Shown one piece after another: positions 34,657-43,047 of a stretch of 48,831 bases of DNA. Made by a program: the position numbers and the translations under genes. The notes under the pieces were generated by a model, which was not told where the DNA came from, searched no databases, and worked only from the letters and a program-made list of their open reading frames with translations. The stretch spans positions 1 through 48,831 of the forward strand of contig CASGEL010000011.1 in NCBI GenBank assembly GCA_949300485.1, in the 5' to 3' direction. This DNA comes from an uncultured bacterium. GTDB taxonomy: Bacteria > Cyanobacteriota > Vampirovibrionia > Gastranaerophilales > Gastranaerophilaceae. Every line of letters starts with the position of its first letter. Position 1 is the stretch's first letter.

Positions 34657-35592
34657 ATGAAAGAGTTTACACACTATACAGTTATGAAAAATGAAGCAGT
34701 CGATGCACTTAACTGCCGTAACGGACTTATTTATGTAGACTGTACATTAGGCGGTGGAGGACACAGCGAACTTATCCTGCAAAGAATTTCACCAAATGGA
34801 CATCTTATAGCCTTTGATATCGACCAAGATGCAATAGATGCTGCAAGCGAAAGACTTAAAGAATACAAGAATTTAACAATTGTAAAAGATTCCTACACAA
34901 ATATAAAATCTGTACTAAAAAATTTAGGCATTGATAAAATTACAGGCGGAGTACTGTTTGACCTTGGCGCATCTTACCATCAATTAACAAAACAAGAAAG
35001 GGGATTTTCCTTTTCTAAAGAAGCTCCACTTGATATGAGATTCAATAAAGATTCTGATTTTTCTGCATACAATATTGTAAATGAATATTCTGAAGATGAA
35101 CTGGTAAAAATATTCTCAGAATATGGAGAAGAACGATTTTCTAAACGAATAGCCAAAGCTATTACGGAACATAGGAAACAAAATAAAATAAACACGACAA
35201 CCGAATTAGCCGAAATAATACTAAATGCTACCCCTAGGATCAAAACCTCAATACACCCTGCAACAAGGGTATTCCAAGCAATACGAATAGAGGTAAACCA
35301 TGAGTTACAAAATGTTAAAAACACATTAAATGATGTATTGGATTTATTGGAATTTGGTGCTATAATAAGTGTAATAAGTTTTCATTCACTTGAAGACAGA
35401 GTAGTAAAGCAGGTTTTCAAATACCATTCAACCCGTTGCCATTGTGAGAAAAATCAAATGATATGTACCTGTCCTCCTCCGATTTTGGAGCTGGTAAATA
35501 AAAAACCAATAATGGCATCCGAGCAGGAGATTAGAGAGAATCCGCCTTCACGAAGCGCAAAATTAAGAATTGCAAAGTGCATTAGAAGGTAA
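34657..35592 (+). CDS. rsmH: 16S rRNA (cytosine-1402-N4) methyltransferase
   Basis: A 311-residue SAM-dependent enzyme that methylates N4 of C1402 at the decoding centre of 16S rRNA. Motifs are HYTVMKNEAVDAL, the SAM loop VDCTLGGGGHSELIL, GVLFDLGASYHQL, PLDMRFNKD, ISFHSLEDRVVK and the closing NPPSRSAKLRIAK. Family length is normal. It is followed after 37 bases by an FtsL-like gene, the order found at the start of division and cell-wall clusters. The rest of that cluster (pbp, mur genes) is absent here. Confidence 0.96.
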   Translation: MKEFTHYTVMKNEAVDALNCRNGLIYVDCTLGGGGHSELILQRISPNGHLIAFDIDQDAIDAASERLKEYKNLTIVKDSYTNIKSVLKNLGIDKITGGVLFDLGASYHQLTKQERGFSFSKEAPLDMRFNKDSDFSAYNIVNEYSEDELVKIFSEYGEERFSKRIAKAITEHRKQNKINTTTELAEIILNATPRIKTSIHPATRVFQAIRIEVNHELQNVKNTLNDVLDLLEFGAIISVISFHSLEDRVVKQVFKYHSTRCHCEKNQMICTCPPPILELVNKKPIMASEQEIRENPPSRSAKLRIAKCIRR

Positions 35593-35629
35593 AATAGAGT
35601 AATAATTTAGTGGTAGGTAGTTTAGGGAA

Positions 35630-36109
35630 ATGAATTTAAATTCAGCAAGAGTAAAAATTGAAGAACGAGAATTACTATACAGACAAACCGGTTATGTTAA
35701 TAATCCGATAAAAGAAGATACCTCCGTTATAGAAGCTGACTTTTACCAAGCAAAACCTATGACAATAAGGGAAATGGTAACTAGAAAAATTAACAAATCG
35801 CTTTGTTTCTGCTTGGGTATAACAATTGCAATTACTTTTGTCAGTTATTATATAGCAATGAATTATGAAGCTAAATTAAATAAACTTGATAATGAAATAG
35901 TAAGATTAAATGTTGAAAACCAAGATTTACAAGCTGAATTAGACAGATTTAAATCATTTAATAATGTTGATAATAAAATTGGAGAATACAACATCTTACA
36001 AAAAGCAGAAAAAGTAATTGAAGTAACAGCTCTTAATTCTGCGGAAAAAGATTTTAGTCGTCCTATAAAAACTGCTTCTGGAAACTTCAACTGGGCTATT
36101 GGCTATTAA
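35630..36109 (+). CDS. FtsL/DivIC-like single-pass division protein (candidate)
   Basis: A 159-residue bitopic protein: a cytoplasmic N-terminal part of about 56 residues, one membrane helix (about 57-79, SLCFCLGITIAITFVSYYIA), and an extracytoplasmic coiled coil with heptads (KLNKLDNEIVRLNVENQDLQ and on). This layout, and its place directly after rsmH, fit FtsL, which joins FtsB/DivIC and FtsQ at the septum to activate wall synthesis. FtsL sequences diverge strongly, so synteny and topology are the evidence. AGGTAG lies upstream of the ATG at 35630. Confidence 0.65.
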   Translation: MNLNSARVKIEERELLYRQTGYVNNPIKEDTSVIEADFYQAKPMTIREMVTRKINKSLCFCLGITIAITFVSYYIAMNYEAKLNKLDNEIVRLNVENQDLQAELDRFKSFNNVDNKIGEYNILQKAEKVIEVTALNSAEKDFSRPIKTASGNFNWAIGY

Positions 36110-36120
36110 AAATTTTTGTT

Positions 36121-37002
36121 TTATGCATATGAAATTTTTTCCAGAATAGGAATTGCTCCAAACAAGTAATAAACCTTTCGTGTTTCCCATTCATAAGTTT
36201 TTAGGATAGTTAAACCTAAACATTTTATACAATTTTTCTTTTTAATAAGATTCTTTGAACGAGATGTAAGATTATATTGTCTAAAAAAGTTAAGTACATA
36301 CTTTTTAGATAGAATAGAATCTAATCTTTTTTTATCAGATTTTTGCATAGTTTTAACAGTGGAATTTTTATTAACCCAGTAGTGATAATACGTTCCAGGT
36401 ACTGTGACGACTTTATTTGAAAAATAGACAGCTCTTGTAACAAAATCAACATCCTCAAAAAACATACCTTCTATAAACTTCAAATTTATTTCTTTCAAAA
36501 AAGCGGCTCTATAAACTTTATTCCAAACATAACACATATCAGGAACCCTTGCTGCATCAATTTTTTCTTGAGGATAAATAAAGACTTCCTCTTTGGTATA
36601 ATTAATACGATATTTACGTGAAGTTTTACGCTCCCTAATAATAGAACCGCAAACTACATCTGCATCATATTTTTTTGCAGCATTCGTAAGCTTTTCATAA
36701 TAATCAGGATCAATCCAATCATCAGAATCCACAAATGTAATAAAGAATCCTGAAGCATGCTCAAGTCCGACATTTCTAGCTTTACTCTGACCAGAATTCA
36801 TCTGTGAAAAAACTTTTACCCTTGTATCAAGTTGAGCAAATCTATTACAAATCTCAAGACTATTATCATCAGATCCGTCATCCACAAGTATAACTTCTAT
36901 ATTTCTAACATTTTGGGATAACAAACTATTTATACATTTATCCAAAAATGCTTCCGAATTATAAACAGGAACTATTATACTTAATTCAACATCATTTGAC
37001 AT
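36121..37002 (-). CDS. Family 2 glycosyltransferase
   Basis: A 293-residue GT-A fold enzyme. It starts LSIIVPVYNSEAFLDKCINS, with VILVDDGSDDNSLEIC for nucleotide-sugar binding, SGQSKARNVGLEHASG, and the metal-binding FVDSDDWIDPDYYEKL. FFEDVDFVTRAVYFS further on carries the usual catalytic-base region of these enzymes. The C-terminus has no membrane helix. It probably adds a sugar to a surface glycan; donor and acceptor cannot be told. It converges on the FtsL-like gene and stands alone. No Shine-Dalgarno precedes the ATG; a TGAGATAAT box ends four bases before it. Confidence 0.92.
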   Translation of the reverse strand: MSNDVELSIIVPVYNSEAFLDKCINSLLSQNVRNIEVILVDDGSDDNSLEICNRFAQLDTRVKVFSQMNSGQSKARNVGLEHASGFFITFVDSDDWIDPDYYEKLTNAAKKYDADVVCGSIIRERKTSRKYRINYTKEEVFIYPQEKIDAARVPDMCYVWNKVYRAAFLKEINLKFIEGMFFEDVDFVTRAVYFSNKVVTVPGTYYHYWVNKNSTVKTMQKSDKKRLDSILSKKYVLNFFRQYNLTSRSKNLIKKKNCIKCLGLTILKTYEWETRKVYYLFGAIPILEKISYA

Positions 37003-37091
37003 ATATTTATTATCTCAAAATATTCCCCAACACGACATTAGACAACTGGGTATATTTATAAAAAAAATTACAAAATATTAATAAATTTCCT

Positions 37092-37125
37092 ATACTAAAG
37101 TTCAAAAAATCCCATACTTTAGTAT
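37092..37125. repeat. Inverted repeat in the divergent intergenic region, candidate operator
   Basis: ATACTAAAG (37092-37100) and CTTTAGTAT (37117-37125) are exact reverse complements. The second copy is also part of CATACTTTAGTATG, a near-palindrome (37113-37126), so three half-sites lie between the glycosyltransferase and HD-GYP starts. Confidence 0.4.
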
Positions 37126-37205
37126 GAATTTTCAAAATTTGAATTAAAGATTGGAAAAAATATGCCGTATATAAAAAAAGAAGGCATGTATTTAAAGGAA
37201 AAATT

Positions 37206-38444
37206 ATGGACAAAGAAGAGAATAAACAAGTAGGAGTTTCACTTTTCGGTCAATCCGAACGTTTTTTAGGCAACGATCCGATAGAAGAAATGTTTGCTCT
37301 AAATCTTGGAGATTTTATTGCTGAAAATTTGATCTCAGAAGATTTAGCAAAAAAAGTCATTGCTACTGCAAACAAAAAAGAACGACTACAAAACCAATTA
37401 AAAGAATTAATTGGAATTTACTCTTCAAAAAACACTCTCTGTGTACTTAACTTTTCTTCCGGAGAAGAAAGTGCAATCTATACATCTATAGCAAAATCAA
37501 TTGTTCAAATGCTTGAAGTTGAGGAATGTTCAATCTACCTAGTAAAGAATAAAGAATTACTTGCAGTGGGTAAATCAAACAATAGTAAAGAAACTATAGA
37601 TTTATCATTAACAGATTTATTACATCAAGAAATTATTGAAAAAGACCGTAATCTATATATTTCAATGAAAAGTTCAACTATACCGGTTGGTATGATTGAA
37701 ATAAAAACAGAAAATCCTTTGGAAAAAGACTACTTTGAATTAGTCTTGAGTATTGCAAATCTTTTAGGAACAACAATAACTCTGCAAAATGAAATTGAAC
37801 ATACAAATGCATTGATAAATAATCCTGACACAACAGAAATTGAATTAAAACAGGAAAGAGCTGCTTTAACAGCCCTAATAGGAGATCTATGTGATTATCA
37901 ACAAAACTTTGTAGAAGCCCTTGCTAATGCAGTAGACAGAAAGGGGCAATATACAGTATCACATTCAAGAAATACAGCCAAACTTGCAAGAAATATTTGC
38001 AAAAAGCTTGGATTAAATGAGAAAACAACAGATTTAATTTATTATGCAGGTTTATTACAAAATATAGGTAAAATCACTCTTCCTGAGAAAATTTTTGCTA
38101 CAAATGGAAAACTTTCTCCTGAAGAACTGCAAAAAATTAAAAATCATATAAATGTTGGTGTAAATCTATTAATGAATATTAATTTCTTATCAGAAGTTGT
38201 ACCATATATTACCTATCAAACGGAAAGAGTAGACGGTTCCGGAACTCCTGAAGGCTTAAAAGGACAGTCAATTCCTCTAGGTTCAAGAATTATTGCAGTA
38301 GCGGATGCATATTCTGCAATGACATCGGATAGACCATTTAGAAAAGCTATGGATCCTGAACAAGCTTTTGAAATTATGCTATCCGAATCCGGTACTAAAT
38401 GGGATAAAGATGTCCTGAATGCACTGCATCAAGTACTAAAATAA
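37206..38444 (+). CDS. GAF plus degenerate HD-GYP domain protein
   Basis: A 412-residue protein. Residues about 80-200 look like a GAF sensor domain and 225-412 are HD-GYP. HD-GYP enzymes hydrolyse c-di-GMP using a two- or three-metal site. Here H253 and H314 are kept, but the HD pair is Gln285-Asn286 (LLQNIGKI), the HHE segment is QTE (338-340), and the name-giving GYP is Gly-Thr-Pro (346-348, RVDGSGTPEG). The fold looks intact (SRIIAVADAYSAMTSDRPF). It is most likely catalytically dead and acts as a binding or signalling module. AAAGGA lies upstream of the ATG at 37206. Confidence 0.88.
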   Translation: MDKEENKQVGVSLFGQSERFLGNDPIEEMFALNLGDFIAENLISEDLAKKVIATANKKERLQNQLKELIGIYSSKNTLCVLNFSSGEESAIYTSIAKSIVQMLEVEECSIYLVKNKELLAVGKSNNSKETIDLSLTDLLHQEIIEKDRNLYISMKSSTIPVGMIEIKTENPLEKDYFELVLSIANLLGTTITLQNEIEHTNALINNPDTTEIELKQERAALTALIGDLCDYQQNFVEALANAVDRKGQYTVSHSRNTAKLARNICKKLGLNEKTTDLIYYAGLLQNIGKITLPEKIFATNGKLSPEELQKIKNHINVGVNLLMNINFLSEVVPYITYQTERVDGSGTPEGLKGQSIPLGSRIIAVADAYSAMTSDRPFRKAMDPEQAFEIMLSESGTKWDKDVLNALHQVLK

Positions 38445-38449
38445 ATAAA

Positions 38450-38489
38450 AAAAAGCGTTTAGATATAATTAATCTAAACGCTTTTTTTA
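38450..38489. terminator. Bidirectional terminator after the HD-GYP gene
   Basis: AAAAAAGCGTTTAGAT pairs with ATCTAAACGCTTTTTT around a short loop between two convergent genes. Both strands end in long T runs. Confidence 0.9.
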
Positions 38490-38506
38490 AGAAAATACTG
38501 TTTTAT

Positions 38507-39583
38507 TTATTTAGTTTCAATATATTCAACATTCGGAGTGAATTCACGCTGTTCGCCTTGAATATTTAATTTATTGACTATACTTGCGCGTTTTTTACGG
38601 AAGAGCATATCAACAAAAGCTTCCAAACGAGTAACAAAACCTGCCTCACCGGTTTGTTCATCAATCGTTAAATTCAATAATGGCTTATTAAACTGTTTAG
38701 CACGACGTGTAATACGTTCTACCATTAATGAATCAGGTCCACAGCCAAAAGCTGTAATTGTAATAATACCATCTACCTTATTATCTTTTAAAAAGTGTCC
38801 TGCAGTACCTGTCATTTCATCTTCATTAGCCCAGTATTTGTCGTTACCTAAACTTGCGATTCCTTCATCCAACTGCTCATCAGACAACTGTAATGCTGTA
38901 CAAACCTCAACATCCATTTTCTCAAGTTTATCAAAAACTTTCATACATACTCTTTCGTCATAAATATTATAACCATGACCTACGAGAGCAATAGAAATAG
39001 GATATTCTTTTGTTTTATTAGCTATCACAACCTTACCCTGCAAAGCATAACTTAAAGCTTTTGAATATGGCATACCGGATTTTGTCATAACATGAAAATT
39101 GTTATAACATCTCCATCCTGCTTTAGATGCCCTTTTAATAAGCTTCATATCCGTAATACCAAAAGGTTTTACTGCTTCTGCTAAAAATTCATATAAACCT
39201 TGATTTTTTTCAGATTTATCCAAAGTTGCCTCAATCATAGTAAAAGGCTGCTTTACTACATTACGAACCAAGTCTGGTAATCCTCTGATTTTTGAGCAAT
39301 TATAAATTTTATTATCTATTGATTGCAAAGATGGAACAAAAATTTTATCAACACCTTTATGTAACAAATTCAAAATATGTCCGATATAAACCTTAATAGG
39401 CAAACAAGTTTCCGTAACCACTAAACCAGCCCCATCAGACATTGTTTGCTTTGTTGTAACATCAGAAAGAATAATTTTGATGCCTAAATCATTAAAAAAT
39501 CCAAAATAAAATGGATAATTATTATAAAAAGACATCGCTCTTGGTATTCCTATAACTTTTTCTTCATATTTTGCTTGTGTCAT
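38507..39583 (-). CDS. 2-hydroxyacyl-CoA dehydratase activase-related protein (DUF2229-like)
   Basis: A 358-residue protein. I chose the ATG at 39583 because AGGGA lies ten bases upstream; a longer ORF start at 39643 has a hydrophobic lead with no ribosome site. The N-terminus GIPRAMSFYNNYPFYFGFF, followed by LSDVTTKQTMSDG and VVTETCLPIKVYIGHI, matches the DUF2229 part of CoA-substrate-specific activase and dehydratase proteins. Cysteines in TETCLP, IYNCSK and FGCGPDS could hold an iron-sulfur cluster. The ATPase activase domain usually fused or adjacent is missing here. It lies 72 bases downstream of the U32-like gene and may share its transcript. Confidence 0.82.
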   Translation of the reverse strand: MTQAKYEEKVIGIPRAMSFYNNYPFYFGFFNDLGIKIILSDVTTKQTMSDGAGLVVTETCLPIKVYIGHILNLLHKGVDKIFVPSLQSIDNKIYNCSKIRGLPDLVRNVVKQPFTMIEATLDKSEKNQGLYEFLAEAVKPFGITDMKLIKRASKAGWRCYNNFHVMTKSGMPYSKALSYALQGKVVIANKTKEYPISIALVGHGYNIYDERVCMKVFDKLEKMDVEVCTALQLSDEQLDEGIASLGNDKYWANEDEMTGTAGHFLKDNKVDGIITITAFGCGPDSLMVERITRRAKQFNKPLLNLTIDEQTGEAGFVTRLEAFVDMLFRKKRASIVNKLNIQGEQREFTPNVEYIETK

Positions 39584-39655
39584 GACAATAATCCCTAAAT
39601 TTTCTACTATATATATAATAGCGCAAAAAATAAAATTTGACACAACAAAAACATA

Positions 39656-41353
39656 TTATTTTACATTAGAAATATAATTAAAAAATTTATTAAATAATAC
39701 AGAAATATATTTTGGATCTAACGAACTAAAATCAAATACAAATTCATTTATTCCAAGATTTGAAAGCAATGTCAAATCAGAAAAATCATCCATTATATTA
39801 TCTTCAAACATATGCATTCTACAAAAACCATCACAAACAAACGGAAAAACTTTCTTTAAAGAAGGATCCTTAAGAGCATATTGTCCTTTATAACAAGGCG
39901 CCTTGCAAGATAGTCTTGAAACTATTGCACTGTCATTATTTAACGGACATAACCCCATACTTGAAACTCGTCTATTTCCTGCTAAAGTATACTTTCTATT
40001 TGGAATTTCATTTTTTATTTTCTTTAGAATTTTTTCTAAAGATGAAAAATCTTTAAATGGAGTGAAGTCGATAGAATTAATCACAGCTAGATCATTTAAA
40101 CATTTTATCGACATACTGTTCAACAAATTTATACCTTGCCCTATTTCAAAAGGAATATTATTTATATCTGGGTCATTTATAAAAGCCCAAAAATAGCCTA
40201 TATTATTTATGATTAAAGAATCAGGCAATGGTTCTGATAGTAACAATTGCTTTTCATACTCATAAACTCTGTCAAAATCTCGCTCAATCAATATACTCGG
40301 AGTTGAAAGTTGGAATTTAATATCGTATCTTGCACAAAATTCTTTTACATAAGTAATAACCTCAGAAAAACTTCGTGTAGAAAGATCGCATGTTGAAACA
40401 ATTTCACCGTATTCGATGGAATAAATCGGATTAAAGCCTAAATCTTCAATAAATTTTTTTAACTCTTGAGTTTGAGCCAAAGAAGTTAAACGCAAGTTTA
40501 TCCGGTATTTGTTAAGAGCATTCAATAAGAAGTGCTTATCCCAAACCGGGACTCTATCAGAATAAAGAGTTTTCAAATCTTTGCTGTCAACAGTATCATC
40601 CCAGTTAAAAGATTTTATATTTCTGCTGAATTTAAAATCTTTTCCCTCGGCACTAACCATATCTCCTGAAAAATGATTTGTCTTATAAATACTTTTTCTT
40701 ACATGTTTAAAAGGAAGTTTTTGGTTTTTGAATAACTTTGGTTTATCCAAAATATTTTCAATAAGTTCAATTCCCTCCATAATATCATCTGATGATGAAA
40801 ATTTACCCTTTATTACCACGCTGTCTATTGCTTTCAACTTGATAATATCTTCTGCACACCATGGCAGATTATCAGAATCTATTGCTAGAGGGAGCTTCGT
40901 ATATTTTTTTATTTTTACAATATTTTTTAAATATATTTCTTCGGTAATAATAAGACCAGTTACCTTATGAAAACTGTTTATAAAATCAATTCCGGCAAGA
41001 TTATGAATATCAAAATAAGAATCAGCAATAACCTGAAACGGAAATTTAAACATTTTCATCGCTTCTAACACTGCAAAACTGTTTATGAATATTCCGTCAA
41101 TTCCTGAAGTTTTCAAGTATCGAAGGAACTTTTTAATTTCCGGGAGCTCTTCTTCTATAATATCATGTTTAAAATTTACAAAAATCCTGCAATCAGCATT
41201 TTTCGCATTTTCAACAAATTCTGTTACATAATCAAAATAACCATTCAGAAATTTATTGTAATATACGTAATAATCTCTACACCTTGTATTGTCAGAAAAC
41301 TTAAGAATATCCTCCGGCTTTTTAACAGGAGCGATTATATTAATCTCTTTCAT
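39656..41353 (-). CDS. Tandem U32-peptidase-like protein
   Basis: A 565-residue protein built of two halves resembling the U32 TIM-barrel. Residues 1-200 start with INIIAPVKKPEDILKF, then SGIDGIFINSFAVLE and VIADSYFDIHN. Residues about 290-540 repeat the theme and carry cysteines at about 469, 483, 487, 507 and 511 (MGLCPLNND, CKAPCYKG, FVCDGFCRM). U32 proteins act in anaerobic hydroxylation and RNA or cofactor modification (UbiU/UbiV, RlhA, TrhP), where clustered Cys bind a [4Fe-4S] cluster. The substrate here is unknown. No ribosome site precedes the ATG; a perfect extended -10 box lies six bases upstream. Confidence 0.7.
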   Translation of the reverse strand: MKEINIIAPVKKPEDILKFSDNTRCRDYYVYYNKFLNGYFDYVTEFVENAKNADCRIFVNFKHDIIEEELPEIKKFLRYLKTSGIDGIFINSFAVLEAMKMFKFPFQVIADSYFDIHNLAGIDFINSFHKVTGLIITEEIYLKNIVKIKKYTKLPLAIDSDNLPWCAEDIIKLKAIDSVVIKGKFSSSDDIMEGIELIENILDKPKLFKNQKLPFKHVRKSIYKTNHFSGDMVSAEGKDFKFSRNIKSFNWDDTVDSKDLKTLYSDRVPVWDKHFLLNALNKYRINLRLTSLAQTQELKKFIEDLGFNPIYSIEYGEIVSTCDLSTRSFSEVITYVKEFCARYDIKFQLSTPSILIERDFDRVYEYEKQLLLSEPLPDSLIINNIGYFWAFINDPDINNIPFEIGQGINLLNSMSIKCLNDLAVINSIDFTPFKDFSSLEKILKKIKNEIPNRKYTLAGNRRVSSMGLCPLNNDSAIVSRLSCKAPCYKGQYALKDPSLKKVFPFVCDGFCRMHMFEDNIMDDFSDLTLLSNLGINEFVFDFSSLDPKYISVLFNKFFNYISNVK

Positions 41354-41359
41354 AAAATA

Positions 41360-41368
41360 ATTATATCA
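41360..41368 (-). promoter_or_regulatory. Extended -10 promoter giving a leaderless U32-like transcript
   Basis: On the minus strand TGATATAAT is a perfect extended -10 box. Six bases separate it from the ATG at 41353, so transcription should start at or next to the start codon. Confidence 0.55.
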
Positions 41369-41461
41369 TAAATTTTAAATACTAAAACGTTTCAATAAAT
41401 TTGTATGTTCAGACTTATCTGAAGAAAGAGAAGGATTATTGACCTGAGTTTGCTCCGAGTA

Positions 41462-42565
41462 TTATTTGTCTGCAAAGCTTTTTGAGTAATCAACATAATG
41501 TCTGTAATCTTCAAGCTCTTTCAGTGCAAGCATATCAGCAACCCTTGAAGCTTTTTTCTGAGCTTTTGTTGTGTATACATCAATAGCTATAACAGGAAGC
41601 GATATAAAAGCAAAAGGCAGCATAGTTTTTCCTAAAATTTTTCCTATTGAACTTTTCTTAATTTGTTCAGGATGCTCAAGCATTTTCAACATTGTTATAA
41701 CAGAAATGCCCATTGCAACAAGAGATCCAAAAAGAGTAACACCCTGTTTTGTCATTTCGCCCACAGCTTCAACACTTTCAGAATAGGTTTGCGATTTTTC
41801 ATCAACCTTATTGAAGGTTTTAAATACATTCATCTGCAAATTTTTAGCTTCTGCAAGCTGTTGTGGTGACAAATCTAACTTTTCCACAGCCTGATTAAAT
41901 TTTAAATGCTCAAGCAATTCGGTTTTTCTGTATTTATTGTACTCTTTACTATCCTTGACAAGCTGTATAAAAAATTTGAATATATTAGGCTTCTTTTGTC
42001 TTGGAGGAAGTTTAACATTTGTAATTGAAGCTGCATCATTTTCATCAACATAAACTAATAATGCAGGATTGTTTAACATTTCTTGTTTTGCTTTAAATCT
42101 TCCTATTCTTGAAGCACTAACCTGAGTCTTGGTTGCCCAGGCAATAGCAGGAAAACTTGCGGCAGTTCCAACTAACATTCCTATAACAGATGGCAGTATT
42201 GATACAATATATCCGGCACCATGGACATTTTTAGATATTTTTTTTGCCAGATTTTTAACACTTTTTAACCCGCCCAACGGAGCTCCCAAAATCATTCCGC
42301 CCATAGTAGCCAGGCTGAGAATCTGACTTGTAGCAAATTCTGTAGCTACCTCCATATCCTCGGCATTTGATTGAGAATACTCATCCATTACATCAATAGC
42401 ATGCAATAAAATCTTTCCGCGTTGAATATCATCAGGGTTAATTTTATCCTTATTTTTTTTAAGATACTCAAGCCGTCTTGCAATTGCTAAATCCTTATCA
42501 TCTCGCCAAGACAAATATTCTAGTAAATATTTTTTATAGTCTTTATAATTGTTTAGAACTTCCAT
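41462..42565 (-). CDS. Multi-pass membrane protein of unknown function
   Basis: A 367-residue protein with a soluble helical N-terminus (1-80, Lys/Glu/Asp-rich). A hydrophobic pair lies at about 82-100 and 117-143 (GYIVSILPSVIGMLVGTAAS), followed by a soluble middle domain, two more helices (about 270-290 and 308-330), and a charged tail. There is no signal peptide. The start ATG at 42565 lacks a strong ribosome site. After the TAA the same frame continues for 28 sense codons to 41375, which may be an old C-terminus. No family recognised. Confidence 0.7.
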   Translation of the reverse strand: MEVLNNYKDYKKYLLEYLSWRDDKDLAIARRLEYLKKNKDKINPDDIQRGKILLHAIDVMDEYSQSNAEDMEVATEFATSQILSLATMGGMILGAPLGGLKSVKNLAKKISKNVHGAGYIVSILPSVIGMLVGTAASFPAIAWATKTQVSASRIGRFKAKQEMLNNPALLVYVDENDAASITNVKLPPRQKKPNIFKFFIQLVKDSKEYNKYRKTELLEHLKFNQAVEKLDLSPQQLAEAKNLQMNVFKTFNKVDEKSQTYSESVEAVGEMTKQGVTLFGSLVAMGISVITMLKMLEHPEQIKKSSIGKILGKTMLPFAFISLPVIAIDVYTTKAQKKASRVADMLALKELEDYRHYVDYSKSFADK

Positions 42566-42741
42566 AACTTACTCTATAATGAAGCTAATATTTTAAAATT
42601 GTCATAATATGAAGAAATGTAAAGTAAAATTTAACTAAAAAAGCAATTTTACAGACGAAAAAAACTTTATAATTATATAAGGAATATCTAGGATATATTT
42701 TTACAGGAACAGGATAATAAAATCAATAGGGAGGACTTCGC

Positions 42742-42981
42742 ATGGGCGTAGGCGCAGAAGATTACATTGATAAAATGTTAGTCCAAAAATATCAGGAAGA
42801 ACGAGTTGATAACCATGATAATATGGAATCAATGGTTGATCCGAATAAAATGATGGAAGCAATGAATGATTATGCTTCTACTTTACGTAATATGATGGAA
42901 CTAAGACAAAGATTAAATATTGCTTGCTATGCAATAAATGCAAGAACAGCAAGATATCAAAAATCAATGGGACATCATTAA
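42742..42981 (+). CDS. Small helical protein of unknown function
   Basis: A 79-residue protein with a strong AGGGAGGA site. It is Met-, Asp- and Asn-rich and helical throughout (DPNKMMEAMNDYASTLRNMM, then ELRQRLNIACYAINARTARY), ending GHH. There is no signal peptide. It is 66 bases upstream of maf on the same strand, with a separate ribosome site. I do not recognise it. Confidence 0.65.
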   Translation: MGVGAEDYIDKMLVQKYQEERVDNHDNMESMVDPNKMMEAMNDYASTLRNMMELRQRLNIACYAINARTARYQKSMGHH

Positions 42982-43047
42982 AAAGTTTCGTGTTGAATTG
43001 TTCTTGTTTTTGATAAAAAATAATAAGTAACAAGGAGACACACGATA

